DNA from: Petunia secreta
Lineage: Eukaryota > Streptophyta > Magnoliopsida > Solanales > Solanaceae
Reading direction: 5' to 3'
Length of the DNA: 64,000 bases
NCBI GenBank assembly: GCA_029990175.1
Contig: JARKIP010000028.1
Span: forward strand, 9,674,501 to 9,738,500
This document shows, piece by piece, positions 1-11,028 of the stretch; the stretch's first letter is position 1; each line of letters begins with the position of its first letter. The position numbers were made by a program, and so were the translations under genes. The notes under the pieces are model-generated. The model was given only the letters and a program-made list of their open reading frames with translations, ran no database searches and was not told the DNA's origin.

Positions 1-2456
1 TTGTAAAGCCATATCCACTGTATCCAATTTGGAAATGCCAGGACAGTAGGATAAAAGGCGTGGCGGAGGGCGCCCATACACTACTTCAAAAGGTGTAGCC
101 TTCAAAGAAGAATGAAAACTAGTGTTGTATGAATATTCTGCCCATGACAACCAATCCATCTATTTGGTCGGATGTGCACTGTAAAACACCTCGAGTACAT
201 TTCCATAGTGCAGTTTACAACTTCCGTTTGGCCATCCGATTGAGGGTGATATGCTGAACTGAAACACAACTTGGTACCACTGAGGCGGAAGAGTTCTTTC
301 CAAAAGGCACTTGTGAAGGTTACATCACGGTCACTAACCATGGTCACTGGTAAGCCATGTAATTTGAAAATATTGTCAAAGAAGAGGCGTGCAATACTAA
401 CAGCAGAGTATGGATGAGAAGTTGGCAACAAGTGACAATATTTAGAGAAGCGAGCGTGCAGCAAATTCTGCTTTAAGGACTGAAGAATCTGATCCCTAGT
501 TTGTAAAGCCATATCCACTGTATCCAATTTGGAAATGCCAGGACAGTAGGATAAAAGGCGTGGCGGAGGGCGCCCATACACTACTTCAAAAGGTGTAGCC
601 TTCAAAGAAGAATGAAAAGTAGTGTTGTATGAATATTCTGCCCATGACAACCAATCCATCCATTTGGTCGGATGTGCACTAGTAAAACACCTCGAGTACA
701 TTTCCACAGTGCGGTTTACAACTTCCGTTTGGCCATCCGATTGAGGGTGATATGCTGAACTGAAACACAACTTGGTATCACTGAGGCAGAAGAGTTCTTT
801 CCAAAAGGCACTTATGAAGGTTACATCACGGTCACTAACCATGGTCACTGGTAAGCCATGTAATTTGAAAATATTGTCAAAGAAGAGGCGTGCAATACTA
901 ACAGCAGAGTATGGATGAGAAGTTGGCAACAAGTGACAATACTTAGAGAAGCGAGTGTGTAGCAAATTCTGCTTTAAGGACTGAAGAATCTGATCCCTAG
1001 TTTGTAAAGCCATATCCACTGCATCCAATTTGGAAATGCCAGGACGGTAGGATAAAAGGCGTGGCGGAGGGCGCCCATACACTACTTCAAAAGGCGTAGC
1101 CTTCAAAGAAGAATGAAAAGTAGTGTTGTATGAATATTCTGCCCATGACAACCAATCCATCCATTTGGTCGGATGTGCACTAGTAAAACACCTCAAGTAC
1201 ATTTCCACAGTGCGGTTTACAACTTCCGTTTGGCCATCCGATTGAGGGTGATATGCTGAACTGAAACACAACTTGGTACCACTGAGGCGGAAGAGTTCTT
1301 TCCAAAAGGCACTTGTGAAGGTTACATCACGGTCACTAACCATGGTCACTGGTAAGCCATGTAATTTGAAAATATTGTCAAAGAAGAGGCGTGCAATACT
1401 AACAGGAGAGTATGGATGAGAAGTTGGCAACAAGTGACAATACTTAGAGAAGCGAGCGTGTAGCAAATTCTGCTTTAAGGACTGAAGAATCTGATCCCTA
1501 GTTTGTAAAGCCATATCCACTGCATCCAATTTGGAAATGCCAGGACAGTAGGATAAAAGGCGTAGCGGAGGGCTCCCATACACTACTTCAAAAGGTGTAG
1601 CCTTCAAAGAAGAATGAAAACTAGTGTTGTATGAATATTCTGCCCATGACAACCAATCCATCCATTTGGTCGGATGTGCACTAGTAAAACACCTCGAGTA
1701 CATTTCCACAGTGCGGTTTACAACTTCCGTTTGGCCATCCGATTGAGGGTGATATGCGGAACTGAAACACAACTTGGTACCACTGAGGCGGAAGAGTTCT
1801 TTTCAAAAGGCATTTGTGAAGGTTACATCACGGTCACTAACCATGGTCACTGGTAAGCCATGTAATTTGAAAATATTGTCAAAGAAGAGGCGTGCAATAC
1901 TAACAGGAGAGTATGGATGAGAAGTTGGCAACAAGTGACAATATTTAGAGAAGCGAGCGTGCAACAAATTCTGCTTTAAGGACTGAAGAATCTGATCCCT
2001 AGTTTGTAAAGCCATATCCACTGCATCCAATTTGGAAATGCCAGGACAGTAGGATAAAAGGCGTGGCGGAGGGCGCCCATACACTACTTCAAAAGGTGTA
2101 GCCTTCAAAGAAGAATGAAAAGTAGTGTTGTATGAATATTCTGCCCATGACAACCAATCCATCCATTTGGTCGGATGTGCACTAGTAAAACACCTCGAGT
2201 ACATTTCCATAGTGCAGTTTACAACTTCCGTTTGGCCATCCGATTGAGGGTAATATGCTGAACTGAAACACAACTTGGTACCACTGAGGCGGAAGAGTTC
2301 TTTCCAAAAGGCACTTGTGAAGGTTACATCACGGTCACTAACCATGGTCACTGGTAAGCCATGTAATTTGAAAATATTGTCAAAGAAGAGGCGTGCAATA
2401 CTAACAGGAGAGTATGGATGAGAAGTTGGCAACAAGTGACAATATTTAGAGAAGCG
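1..2456 (-). repeat. Tandem array of 501-bp in-frame integrase units
   Basis: Nearly identical units start at 1, 501, 1002, 1503 and 2004. The period is 501 bp (167 codons); the first unit is 500 bp because one base is lost near 180. Each unit encodes the integrase core from SKYCHLLP through VSDRD and GQTEVVN to NLLHARF, and then runs straight into the next SKYCHLLP. Units therefore carry the second catalytic Asp and the Glu, but the first Asp (in DFVEGLP) exists only at the 5'-most end, near 2510. The right junction contains the shared string gaagcga, a possible microhomology. The array may continue left of the window. Confidence 0.9.
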
Positions 2457-2538
2457 ATCTACCACTACCAAAATTACATTTATACCATGTGAGGTAGGTA
2501 ATCCTTCTACAAAATCCAATGATATGTCTGACCATATT
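102..2538 (-). pseudogene. Gypsy integrase catalytic core, repeated and broken
   Basis: The minus-strand reading begins in DFVEGLP, the first catalytic Asp motif, and continues through repeated copies of the DDE core. It is open from 2519 to 1803. It stops there because the Trp codon in FWKEL is TGA instead of the TGG found in the other units. The same frame reopens from about 1772 and runs to 102, where the one-base deletion near 180 shifts it. Related integrases insert element cDNA into chromatin; this polypeptide would have four surplus half-cores and is very unlikely to work. Upstream it joins the integrase zinc-binding region at 11024 across the nested element. Confidence 0.85.
2534..2538. 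repeat. Target site duplication ATATT, left of the Sirevirus
   Basis: ATATT immediately precedes the left LTR and recurs at 11024-11028 directly after the right LTR. It marks the five-base duplication made when the copia element entered the gypsy integrase. Confidence 0.9.
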
Positions 2539-3379
2539 TGATGAATACAAGAGGGGGTGAATTGTAAAACTGCTGTAATTTAGTCGACTGAGCAATTCGT
2601 AAGTTGACTTAGAAATATAAAAGCTGATTAATACAGAAATAGAAATGCTGTAAATGAGTAAGGAACGACACAGAGTATTTATACTGGTTCAGAACCAAAT
2701 GGTTCCTAGTCCAGTCCCCTTGGGTCACAAGGGAGTGATCTCTCTTCAAGCTCTTTAGTAAACACAATTACAAGTATGGTTTATCGTTAACCATAAACGT
2801 CTTCTCACAGGTGGTTTTTAATACTTCGCTCACCACTAACGATGGTGTCTGATTTATAGAGAATCAGACCAAACTTCAGTGACACAACTATTACCTCACT
2901 ACACGATCTCTCTTTCTTTTTTTGTAAAACTCTCGTAAACTCTAAGGAGTACAGTTTGTAAGTAAAAGACTTAGAGATAGTAGATTGTAATTAGAAGCGT
3001 AAGGAGGTCTTCAGAAACACTTGAATAAATAGTAACAAGGCAGGGAGACCGTTACGGGAGAATCAAGGCAGAATCTTGGATGAGATGAGATTGAGAGAGA
3101 TTGACGAGATCCTGATGCTAGAGAGATTTGACCCAAGAGATTTGATTCTCTTAGGGATATAAATATCTCCAGAGAATAAGGCAAGAGCAATAACCAAGCC
3201 TACGGGAAGAGCGGCTGTCAATCTAACTTTCCATAGCTGACTCCGAAAGAAAATCAATTTGCGATCCACATAATCAATTCTCAACCAATAGGGTCCGAAA
3301 CCTGCGAGAAGCACATAGACTGATTTAGGTATCACATTCTTTTTGTCATAATAAAAATGCATTCTAAATTAACTTAACA
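2539..3379 (-). repeat. Sirevirus 3' LTR
   Basis: It starts TGATGAATAC and ends TTAACA on the plus strand, and matches 10183-11023 almost base for base. It carries a TATA-like stretch at 2673-2685 (AGTATAAATACTC on the minus strand). An open frame at 3063-3362 lies inside the LTR and is not taken as a gene. Confidence 0.93.
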
Positions 3380-3393
3380 ATCTCCCCCTTTTT
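3380..3393 (-). other. Polypurine tract of the Sirevirus
   Basis: On the minus strand the purine run AAAAAGGGGGAGA directly abuts the 3' LTR. This is the expected primer for plus-strand DNA synthesis. Confidence 0.85.
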
Positions 3394-3474
3394 GGTGATG
3401 ACAAAAAGTGAGAGAGTGAATGTGCTAGGATACTTCCCTTTGTTTCTGAAGTCGACTATTCGACGCTGATAGCT

Positions 3475-3564
3475 GACTCCCCCTGAGTGTGCTAACTCCC
3501 CCTGAGTGTTAGCTCAGTTTTGATAGGCAACAGGGTAGGGAGGTTAGTTGACTCCCCCTGAGTG
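3475..3564 (-). repeat. Three additional polypurine-tract-like repeats
   Basis: The 14-base string ACTCCCCCTGAGTG (plus strand) occurs at 3476-3489, 3495-3508 and 3551-3564, giving AGGGGGAG runs on the coding strand just upstream of the terminal polypurine tract. Multiple such tracts before the 3' LTR are a known hallmark of Sireviruses. Confidence 0.8.
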
Positions 3565-3731
3565 AGTTACCCTTTAAGCAAAAAGACATAAAGCATAGAA
3601 AGGATAATTCAATATTCACATAACCAAACTAAAGTCTGTTCTCCCTCTTGGCATCAACCAAAAAGGAGCAAGCAAAAAGAAGAACAGCAGTGCTAAGTTG
3701 TCCTGAATATTACATACCCAAAGAGTTAAAT

Positions 3732-5123
3732 TTAGCGAGGAGCAAGAAAATAAGTGAGAGTGTTCACAACATTGTCAGTCATACGGTCCAACTTAGTCTG
3801 AACATCAGTGGACATGACAGTGATTCTGGCTTGAACGTCTGTAGAGACAGCATCAATACGAGCATGAACCTGCCTTAAGGCAGCAGCAGAGTCTGTGACA
3901 GCATTATCAAGTTTAAGAGAGAATCTACCTACATCCAACTTAAGTTCAGCAATATCCTCAAAGGCCTTTTCACTTTTGTAGTGCAAACTCAGCAACAGGT
4001 CATTGACATCAGCCAGAGCATCTTTGAACTTACCTGCAGGCTCAGTTTCAACTGGAGCAGAAGCCTTAGAAGGACCAGCAATATCATCAACAGGCTTGGG
4101 GGATTTTGGTTCCTTACGAACCCATGAGTCATTAAGATGAACATACCCCATTGAAGCAAATGTGCGGGAATTGTAACAAGCATTTAAAGAGAAGGTTTTC
4201 CACTCAGAGATATTCACTTTATAAAAATGCAAGATACGAGTGATGAGGATGCCATATGGAAGAGATGCACATTCAGCAGTACTTTTAAGCATGTATTCAA
4301 TAATCCAAGTAGCTAAATCAAATTTCTTCTTAGTGACCAGACAATAGACAATCAGGGTGTCACGTTGAGACAGAGAACTAAGAGATCCAGTCTGGGGAAG
4401 CAAGGTAGTGCCAACAATATGGGCAAGTACACGCATTTCAAAAGATAGGTCTAGGGGGCCTAGTTGCCCTTCAGGATTATCAGTCTTATCAGATAGAAAG
4501 GTCTTGGCCTGGTCAAACGAGACCTCAAAATCAGCAGGCCAGGAGATTTTAAAAAAGTCAGAGTAACCAGAAGACTTAATGCCCAGAATGCGGCATAGAA
4601 TAACTTTAGTAATAACAATGCGAGTGTTCAACACCATTGTTTCCAACCCACCAGAAGAACAGGGACGGAGATTAGCATAGAATAGCCTTACCAGATCCTC
4701 AGGGATGTCAACGGGTTCGGCAGAGAAGAAACTTGACCAGTCCTGAGCAGCAAACCATGGAATCAGAGAGCAATTGAGAGAATCCATAGCCTCCAAGTCC
4801 ACAAGTCTACCATGATCCAGAGGTTTGTCCTTAAGAGCGACAAGCTTTTCACACACAGAAGCATCCCAGAAATTTAGGGTTTCATCCAAATCAGCAAGAG
4901 AAAATTCTTTCTTAGGCCTCTTAACACATTCGTCATCAGGGGATTGCATGGGTCTTTTACCGGCTTTCTTAGAGGAAATAGGGTTTCTGTTTGGACTTTG
5001 ATAAGTGGACATGGTGTTTTCAGAGTGGTCGGATTCCATCGGAACCGGAGTGGTAGATGTCATGGGTGGTTTTGATTTAGTGCGCTGGCTTCGGCGTGCA
5101 GAGAATGATGTTTTGCGAACCAT
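3732..5123 (-). CDS. Third ORF of the Sirevirus (envelope-position, plant transposon-protein domain)
   Basis: This is an intact 463-residue ORF between RNase H and the 3' LTR, where Sireviruses often carry an env-like gene. The N-terminus is basic and Ser/Thr/Pro-rich (residues 1-70). Residues about 135-335 resemble the putative plant transposon protein domain found in several retroelements (LVRLFYANLR, ILCRILGI, LPYGILITRIL). The C-terminal 90 residues are heptad-like and probably coiled coil. I see no signal peptide or convincing membrane segment, so a true envelope role is not supported. A gap of 323 bp separates it from the RNase H stop. Its function is unknown; the frame is open while gag-pol is broken in five places. 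Confidence 0.8.
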   Translation of the reverse strand: MVRKTSFSARRSQRTKSKPPMTSTTPVPMESDHSENTMSTYQSPNRNPISSKKAGKRPMQSPDDECVKRPKKEFSLADLDETLNFWDASVCEKLVALKDKPLDHGRLVDLEAMDSLNCSLIPWFAAQDWSSFFSAEPVDIPEDLVRLFYANLRPCSSGGLETMVLNTRIVITKVILCRILGIKSSGYSDFFKISWPADFEVSFDQAKTFLSDKTDNPEGQLGPLDLSFEMRVLAHIVGTTLLPQTGSLSSLSQRDTLIVYCLVTKKKFDLATWIIEYMLKSTAECASLPYGILITRILHFYKVNISEWKTFSLNACYNSRTFASMGYVHLNDSWVRKEPKSPKPVDDIAGPSKASAPVETEPAGKFKDALADVNDLLLSLHYKSEKAFEDIAELKLDVGRFSLKLDNAVTDSAAALRQVHARIDAVSTDVQARITVMSTDVQTKLDRMTDNVVNTLTYFLAPR

Positions 5124-5446
5124 TTTAATGGAGGTATTTTGAGGAGAGGGAAAGAGATGAAGTGAATTTGGGGGAGTGGAGAAGTTAAAAAGGAATGGGA
5201 ATGGAAGGGGTATCGTGTGAGTGGTAGATGAACTGAAGAGACGTGATGGATGATGGAGAGGAAAGGATAGGACGCAGACCCTTGGAAACTGTTTCCCACG
5301 CCGCCTGACAGCTTGTCAACTAAAGGCAGTAATAATGACAAGTGAAAGAGTAAAAGGTAATAATGACATAGTAAAATAAGCATTAAAAATTAAGAGAGTC
5401 TGGTAAGAAAAATACAAATACACTTAAGGTAATAAACTGAGGGAAA
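5124..5446 (-). other. Spacer between Sirevirus pol and ORF3
   Basis: About 320 bp with no supported gene. It may hold the splice acceptor or subgenomic leader for ORF3, but no specific signal could be assigned. Confidence 0.4.
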
Positions 5447-8400
5447 TTAAGAAGGATCAGGCAAAATTCCAAGCAAGTCACGTAGAGCACAAAATCGTTC
5501 TTCTAAAAGAGGTTTTGTGAAAATATCAGCTAATTGAAAATCAGTGCTAACAAAGGCAATATCAACATCTCCATCCTGAACATGATCCCTAATAAAATGA
5601 TAACGAACATAAATATGCTTAGTCCTAGGATGATCAACTGGATTGTAGGAAAGTTCAATTGCACTAGTATTATCACATAGCATGGGAATGGGTTTAAAGA
5701 ATAAGTTATAATCAGAGAGCTGTTTGCCCATCCAAAGGAGTTGAGTGCAACAATGTCCTAGAGCAACATATTCAGATTCAGCTGTAGAAAGAGCAGTACA
5801 GTCCTGTTTCTTGCTGTGCCAAGAAACAAGAGATTTCCCAAGAAAGAAACTTGCACCACTGGTGCTTTTTCTATCAACCCTGTCACCTGCATAGTCAGCA
5901 TCTGAAAAACCAATAAGATCAAAGAAATTCGTGCGAGGATACCATAAGCCATAGTTAACTGTGCCAACAAGATAACGAAGGATTCTTTTAACTGTAGTAA
6001 GATGAGATACTTTGGGAGCTGACTGAAAGCAAACACATTTACATACAGAAAGCATTATGTCTGGTCGACTAGCAGTTAAGTAGAGTAGTGATCCAATCAT
6101 ACCTCGATAAAGCGAAGCATTGATACTTGTACCTTTTGAGTCACTTACCAGATGTGTAGCCGGGCTCATGGGAGTTTTAGCAGGATTTGCATCATTCATT
6201 CCAAACTTAACAATAAGTTCTTTGGTATATTTAGATTGACAAATAAAGATGCCATTTTCATATTGTTTGATCTGGAGTCCGAGAAAGAACGTGAGTTCTC
6301 CCATCAAGCTCATTTCAAACTCCCCCTACATAAGCACTTCAAATTTCTTGCATAATTCTGGATTAGTGCTACAAAAAATGATATCATCAACGTAAATTTG
6401 AATAATAAGAATGTCAGAGGACGTTTTTTGTATAAAAAGGGTTTTATCACTTTTTCCTCTAGAAAATCCATGTGATAATAAGAATGAGCTTAGTCTTTCA
6501 TACCAAGCACGAGGTGCTTGTTTAAGACCATAAAGAGCTTTGGAAAGCTTGAACACACGATGAGGGAACTTAGGATTTTCAAAACCTGGAGGTTGTTTGA
6601 CAAAAACTTCTTCTTTAATAAACCCATTTAGGAAAGCACTTTTCACATCCATTTGAAAAGTTTAAATTGTTTGAAAGAGGCGAAAGCTAGAAGCATGCGA
6701 ATAGATTCAAGTCTAGCAACAGGAGCAAATGTCTCGTCGTAGTCGACCCCCTCTGTCTGAGAGTAGCCTTGAGCCACTAGACGAGCCTTGTTTCTTACCA
6801 CTTTACCTTCTTCATTGAGTTTGTTTCTGAACACCCATTTGGTACCAATAACGATTTGCCTTTGGGTCTAGGAACGAGCTCCCACACCTGGTTTCTCTCA
6901 AATTGGTCGAGCTCTTCTTTCATGGCAAGAACCCAAGATTCATCTTGAAGAGCTTCATCTATCTTCTTTGGTTCTATCTGTGAGATGAAAGCCAGATTAG
7001 ATTTAAGTGAGTTTCTCGTTTTCATACCTTCTCGTGGATCCCCAATGATATATTTTTGTGGATAGTCGGGATCACTCCTCCATTTATTTGGCACGACCAC
7101 TTCCAGTTCTTTGAGCTGTGAAGTCGACTTAGTCTGTTCTGGAGTAGAGTCTGAATCTTCAGCCTCCTGGATTTGAGGATTAAGAGATTCAAGGGTTGTC
7201 ACTGTAGTTTCTGAGGGACTGGATAGAGTTGGTCCAACTTCGTCGTCATCTGCGTTATTACCTTTCTCGACATGGATCAAGGAATCATCAAATACAACAT
7301 GCATGAATTCTTCAACTGTTAAGGTTCTCTTATTAAATACTCTATATGATCTGCTAGTGTTAGAGTATCCTAAGAAAATACCTTCATCGCTACGTGGATC
7401 AAACTTACCTAGATTATCTTTACCATTGTTATGAATAAAGCATTTACAACCAAAGGGATGAAAATAACTAATATTTGGTCTCTTGCCTTTCCAAAGTTCG
7501 TAGGGAGTTTTGTGAAGGATAGGACGAATGAGACATCTATTTAAAATATGACATGCAGTACTTACAGCTTCAGCCCAAAAATGATTTGGAAGAGAGTGTT
7601 CAACTAACATAGTTCTGGCCATGTCTTGAAGAGTGCGATTCTTCCTTTCTACAACACCATTTTGTTGAGGAGTTCGAGGAGAGGAGAAGCTGTGAGTGAA
7701 TCCATGAGAATTACAGAAATCTTCAAATACTTTGCTTTCGAATTCCCCTCCATGATCACTTCTGATAGTGGATATGTAGTAACCTTTCTCTCTTTGAACT
7801 TTCTTGCAGAAAACTTCAAAACTTTTAAATGCATCATCTTTATGAGATAAAAACATAACCCAAGTAAAACGAGAGTAATCATCAACAATCACAAAAGCAT
7901 ATCTTTTACCTCCGATACTAGCAGTTCTAGTTGGACCAAACAGGTCCATATGTAATAGTTCTAAGGGGTTAGAGGTAGAGACAATATCTTTTCCTTTAAA
8001 AGAGGTTCTAGTTTGCTTACCAAGCTGACATGCATCGCAGATATGATTTTTTGAAAAGTTAAGCTTTGGTAGTCCAATTACTAGTTCCTGTTTAGACAGT
8101 TTCTCAATCAAAGACATACTGGCATGACCTAATTTCCTATGCCATGTCCAGGGGTCATTGGTAATGGAAGCAAGACATAAGTGTTTACCTGTAGAAGCTT
8201 TACCATTGTTAAGAACGTAGATATTGTTTTCCCTGGATCCGGAGAGAACTACCTTACCTTTGGTGTCATGAATAATGCATCTGCTGGATTCAAATTTTAC
8301 CTTGTACCCTCCATCACAAAGTTGACTGATACTAAGGAGGTTGTGTTTAAGTCCATCAAGGAGGAATGCTTCCTTGATGTCACAGGAGGGACTTAGGGAA

Positions 8401-8726
8401 ATGATTCCAATGCCAACGATCTTTCCTTTTGCATCTCCTCCAAACTTAACAGATCCTCCATCAATCTTAGTTATAGATTTGAACAGTTGTTTGTCGCCAG
8501 TCATATGACGGGAGCAGCCACTATCGAGAAACCATTTTCCCATCTTTATTGATCCATTGTGGCGTCCCTGCAAAACAAAGTTTTTAAATATGTTTAGGTA
8601 CCCAAGCTTGCTTGGGTCCTTGAGGGTTAGCTCTAGATGTGCTTGCTTCAGTTCTGGTTTTGGGTCTCCAAATCCATTTTCCAGGATTTCTTTTTTGACA
8701 TCTTTTAAATACATGACCAGGTTCAC
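5447..8726 (-). pseudogene. Sirevirus pol (protease, integrase, RT, RNase H), broken
   Basis: The first frame (8726-6795) has the protease motif DSGCSRHMTGD, the integrase zinc finger (HRKLGHAS, CDACQLGK) and the catalytic motifs HMDLFGP, RSDHGGEFE and VVERKNR. RT follows with VDYDETFAPVARLESIR, MDVKSAFLNG, LYGLKQAPRAWYERL and YVDD. RNase H ends in TKHIYVRYHFIRDHV and DIFTKPL at 5447. One base is lost near 6850 (after PKGKS), another near 6655 (LFKWM instead of LFQMDV), and a TAG at 6326-6328 replaces an expected Gln codon. All catalytic motifs survive, but no single polypeptide can be made. Confidence 0.88.
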
Positions 8727-10122
8727 CGCAATGATAGCAAATAGGCACAGTTTTAGTTTCTCTAGAAAACGTAGAGGATCTAGCAGATTTATAAAAACTA
8801 TTTGACCCTGCTGAGCTTTGACTAGTAGACCTTTTATAACTGTTAAGCTTAAGTTTTATGTGATTCATTTCTTCTTTTAAGAATTCGTTTTCTGTCTCAA
8901 CTACTTCTAATTTCATTTCCCATTCTTCCTTTTCCTTGCTTAGTTTCTTAATTTTCCTTAGAGCCTTCTCAAGCTCGTCTAGGACTTCATCAAGGTTTCT
9001 AGAGTTTTCAATATAGAATTCGCAACGTACCTCGCTTGAGTCATTAGATTGGATTCCACTGCTGGTAGAGTTATCTGAGGCCATGAAGCAAATGTTAGCT
9101 GCTTCTTCTTGTTCAGTGTCAGCAGTATCTTCATCACTCCATGCAGCATAAGATCTATTTCTGCCTTTCCTTTTTGCGTCAGGGCAGTTTGTTGCAATGT
9201 GACCTTGTTTGCCGCATTCGAAGCATCGGCCTTCATTTCTGTAACTGGTTTGATCTTTCTTGAAAGGAGCTTTACCTATTCTGAATTGACGTCTTCGGTT
9301 CACAAGTCCGTTTAAGTTCCTGGACATCATAGCGAGTTGTTCTTGGATATCATCTTCTTCAATATCCTGATCGTAGTCAACTTCCTCCACTGTAGTATTG
9401 AATGCTACAGTTTTCTTTTTCTCTTCCAACACATTGCGTTTCAAATGAGTTTTCTCAAAAGCAATCAGATCTCCTCTCAGTTCGTCATAGGAAATTTTGT
9501 TAAGATCTCTGCTTTCAATATTTATGACTTTGGGTTGCCAGGTTGTAGGAAGACTCCTTAGAATCTTTCTTATCTGCTCACCATTGGAATAGATTTTTCC
9601 AAGTGCTTTAAGTTCACCAATAATCTTGCTGAACCTAGCAAACATATCTTCAGCAGATTCTCCATCTTTCATTTAGAAAAGTTCGTACTCATATACGAGA
9701 AGATTGATCCTTTTTTGTTTCACTTTGCTAGTTCCTTCATATGTAACTTCTAGTTTATCCCATACTTCTTTGGCTGTTTCACAACTAGAAATTTCCTCAT
9801 ATTCTTCACCACTAATGGCGTTGTAAAGATTATTGACAGCTTTGTAGTTGAGTTGGATAATCTCACGTTGTTCATCAGTATAATCATCCATGTCAACATC
9901 AGTAGGAGCATTCTGAGGATGTCCTTCTTTCTTGGCAGATTTGATGGTGTGAATATCAAAAGGACCTTTCTTGATGACACGCCAGACCTTAAAGTCAACC
10001 GATTTAATGTATGTTTCCATACGAATCTTCCAATGACTGTAATGCTTACCATTAAAGTAAGGAGGTCGGGTGGCAGAAGTTCCCTCTTGTAGAAGAGCCC
10101 CATTCACAACGTGTGATGACAT
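8585..10122 (-). pseudogene. Sirevirus gag, broken by one stop codon and a frameshift
   Basis: Starts MSSHVVNGALL and carries the copia gag core (YFNGKHYSHWKIRMETYI). A TAA at 9673-9675 interrupts the same frame, which continues MKDGESAEDMFARFSKI. There are two CCHC zinc knuckles (CFECGKQGHIATNC and CYHCGEPGHVFKRC), with a predicted coiled coil between them. The frame ends at 8584 after WVPKHI; an extra T in the run at 8585-8592 explains it, since the next frame continues KNFVLQGRHN into protease. Gag normally builds the virus-like particle and packages element RNA. Confidence 0.88.
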
Positions 10123-10168
10123 GATCTTTTCTCACTTGTTGTAAGGCAAAACAAAAATGTGAGTCCAA

Positions 10169-10180
10169 GCTCTGATACCA
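10169..10180 (-). other. Primer binding site (tRNA-iMet) of the Sirevirus
   Basis: The minus strand reads TGGTATCAGAGC two bases inside the 5' LTR, complementary to the 3' end of initiator methionine tRNA. It fixes the orientation of the element. Confidence 0.93.
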
Positions 10181-10182
10181 AT

Positions 10183-11023
10183 TGATGAATATAAGAGGGG
10201 GGTGAATTGTAAAACTGCTGCAATTTAGTCGACTGAGCAATTCGTAAGTTGACTTAGAAATATAAAAGCTGATTAATACAGAAATAAAAATGCTGTAAAT
10301 GAGTAAGGAACGACACAGAGTATTTATACTGGTTCAGAACCAAATGGTTCCTAGTCCAGTCCCCTTGGGTCACAAGGGAGTGATCTCTCTTCAAGCTCTT
10401 TAGTAAACACAATTACAAGTATGGTTTATCGTTAACCATAAACGTCTTCTCACAGGTGGTTTTTAATACTTCGCTCACCACTAACGATGGTGTCTGATTT
10501 ATAGAGAATCAGACCAAACTTCAGTGACACAACTATTACCTCACTACACGATCTCTCTTTCTTTTCTTCTAAAACTCTCGTAAACTCTAAGGAGTACAGT
10601 TTGTAAGTAAAAGACTTAGAGATAGTAGATTGTAATTAGAAGCGTAAGGAGGTCTTCAGAAACACTTGAATAAATAGTAACAAGGCAGGGAGACCGTTAC
10701 GGGAGAATCAAGGCAGAATCTTGGATGAGATGAGATTGAGAGAGATTGACGAGATCCTGATGCTAGAGAGATTTGACCCAAGAGATTTGATTCTCTTAGG
10801 ATATAAATATCTCCAGAGAATAAGGCAAGAGCAATAACCAAGCCTACGGGAAGAGCGGCTGTCAATCTAACTTTCCATAGCTGACTCCGAAAGAAAATCA
10901 ATTTGCGATCCACGGAATCAATTCTCAACCAATAGGGTCCGAAACCTGCGAGAAGCACATAGACTGATTTAGGTATCACATTCTTTTTGTCATAATAAAA
11001 ATGCATTCTAAATTAACTTAACA
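10183..11023 (-). repeat. Sirevirus 5' LTR
   Basis: 841 bp, nearly identical to 2539-3379. The TATA-like sequence is at about 10319-10330. It is followed at 11024-11028 by the ATATT target duplication and then by the resumed gypsy integrase. Confidence 0.93.
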
Positions 11024-11028
11024 ATATT

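Larger units (their letters stand above)
2539..11023 (-). mobile_element. Sirevirus-type Ty1/copia retrotransposon (complete, nested, defective)
   Basis: Both LTRs are 841 bp and start TG and end CA. A tRNA-iMet primer site lies inside the right LTR and a polypurine tract inside the left. Gene order on the minus strand is gag, protease, integrase, RT, RNase H and an extra ORF, which is copia order plus an envelope-position gene. Signs of the Sirevirus group are the long gag with coiled coil and two zinc knuckles, the RT string IQIYVDDIIF, several polypurine tracts and the third ORF. Gag-pol has two nonsense codons and three frameshifts, while the LTRs differ by only about seven substitutions and two single-base indels (counted by eye). 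It is young but not autonomous. Confidence 0.92.

Noticed and set aside
1674..1856. Plus-strand open frame in the integrase array
   Set aside because: Antisense shadow of the repeated integrase coding sequence.
3063..3362. 99-codon open frame in the Sirevirus LTR, repeated at 10656-11006
   Set aside because: It lies in U3 of an LTR, has no recognisable domain, and its C-terminus differs between the two LTRs because of a single-base indel.
3732..5123. Calling the Sirevirus ORF3 a true envelope glycoprotein
   Set aside because: No signal peptide or transmembrane anchor was seen; only the position matches.
5060..5383. 107-codon minus-strand frame overlapping the start of Sirevirus ORF3
   Set aside because: Leucine/serine-rich translation of a pyrimidine-rich spacer, no domain, and it overlaps a better-supported frame.
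6315..6335. Central polypurine tract in Sirevirus RT (TAGGGGGAG)
   Set aside because: The purines are explained by coding for QGE-like residues with a Gln-to-stop change; no evidence of a priming role.
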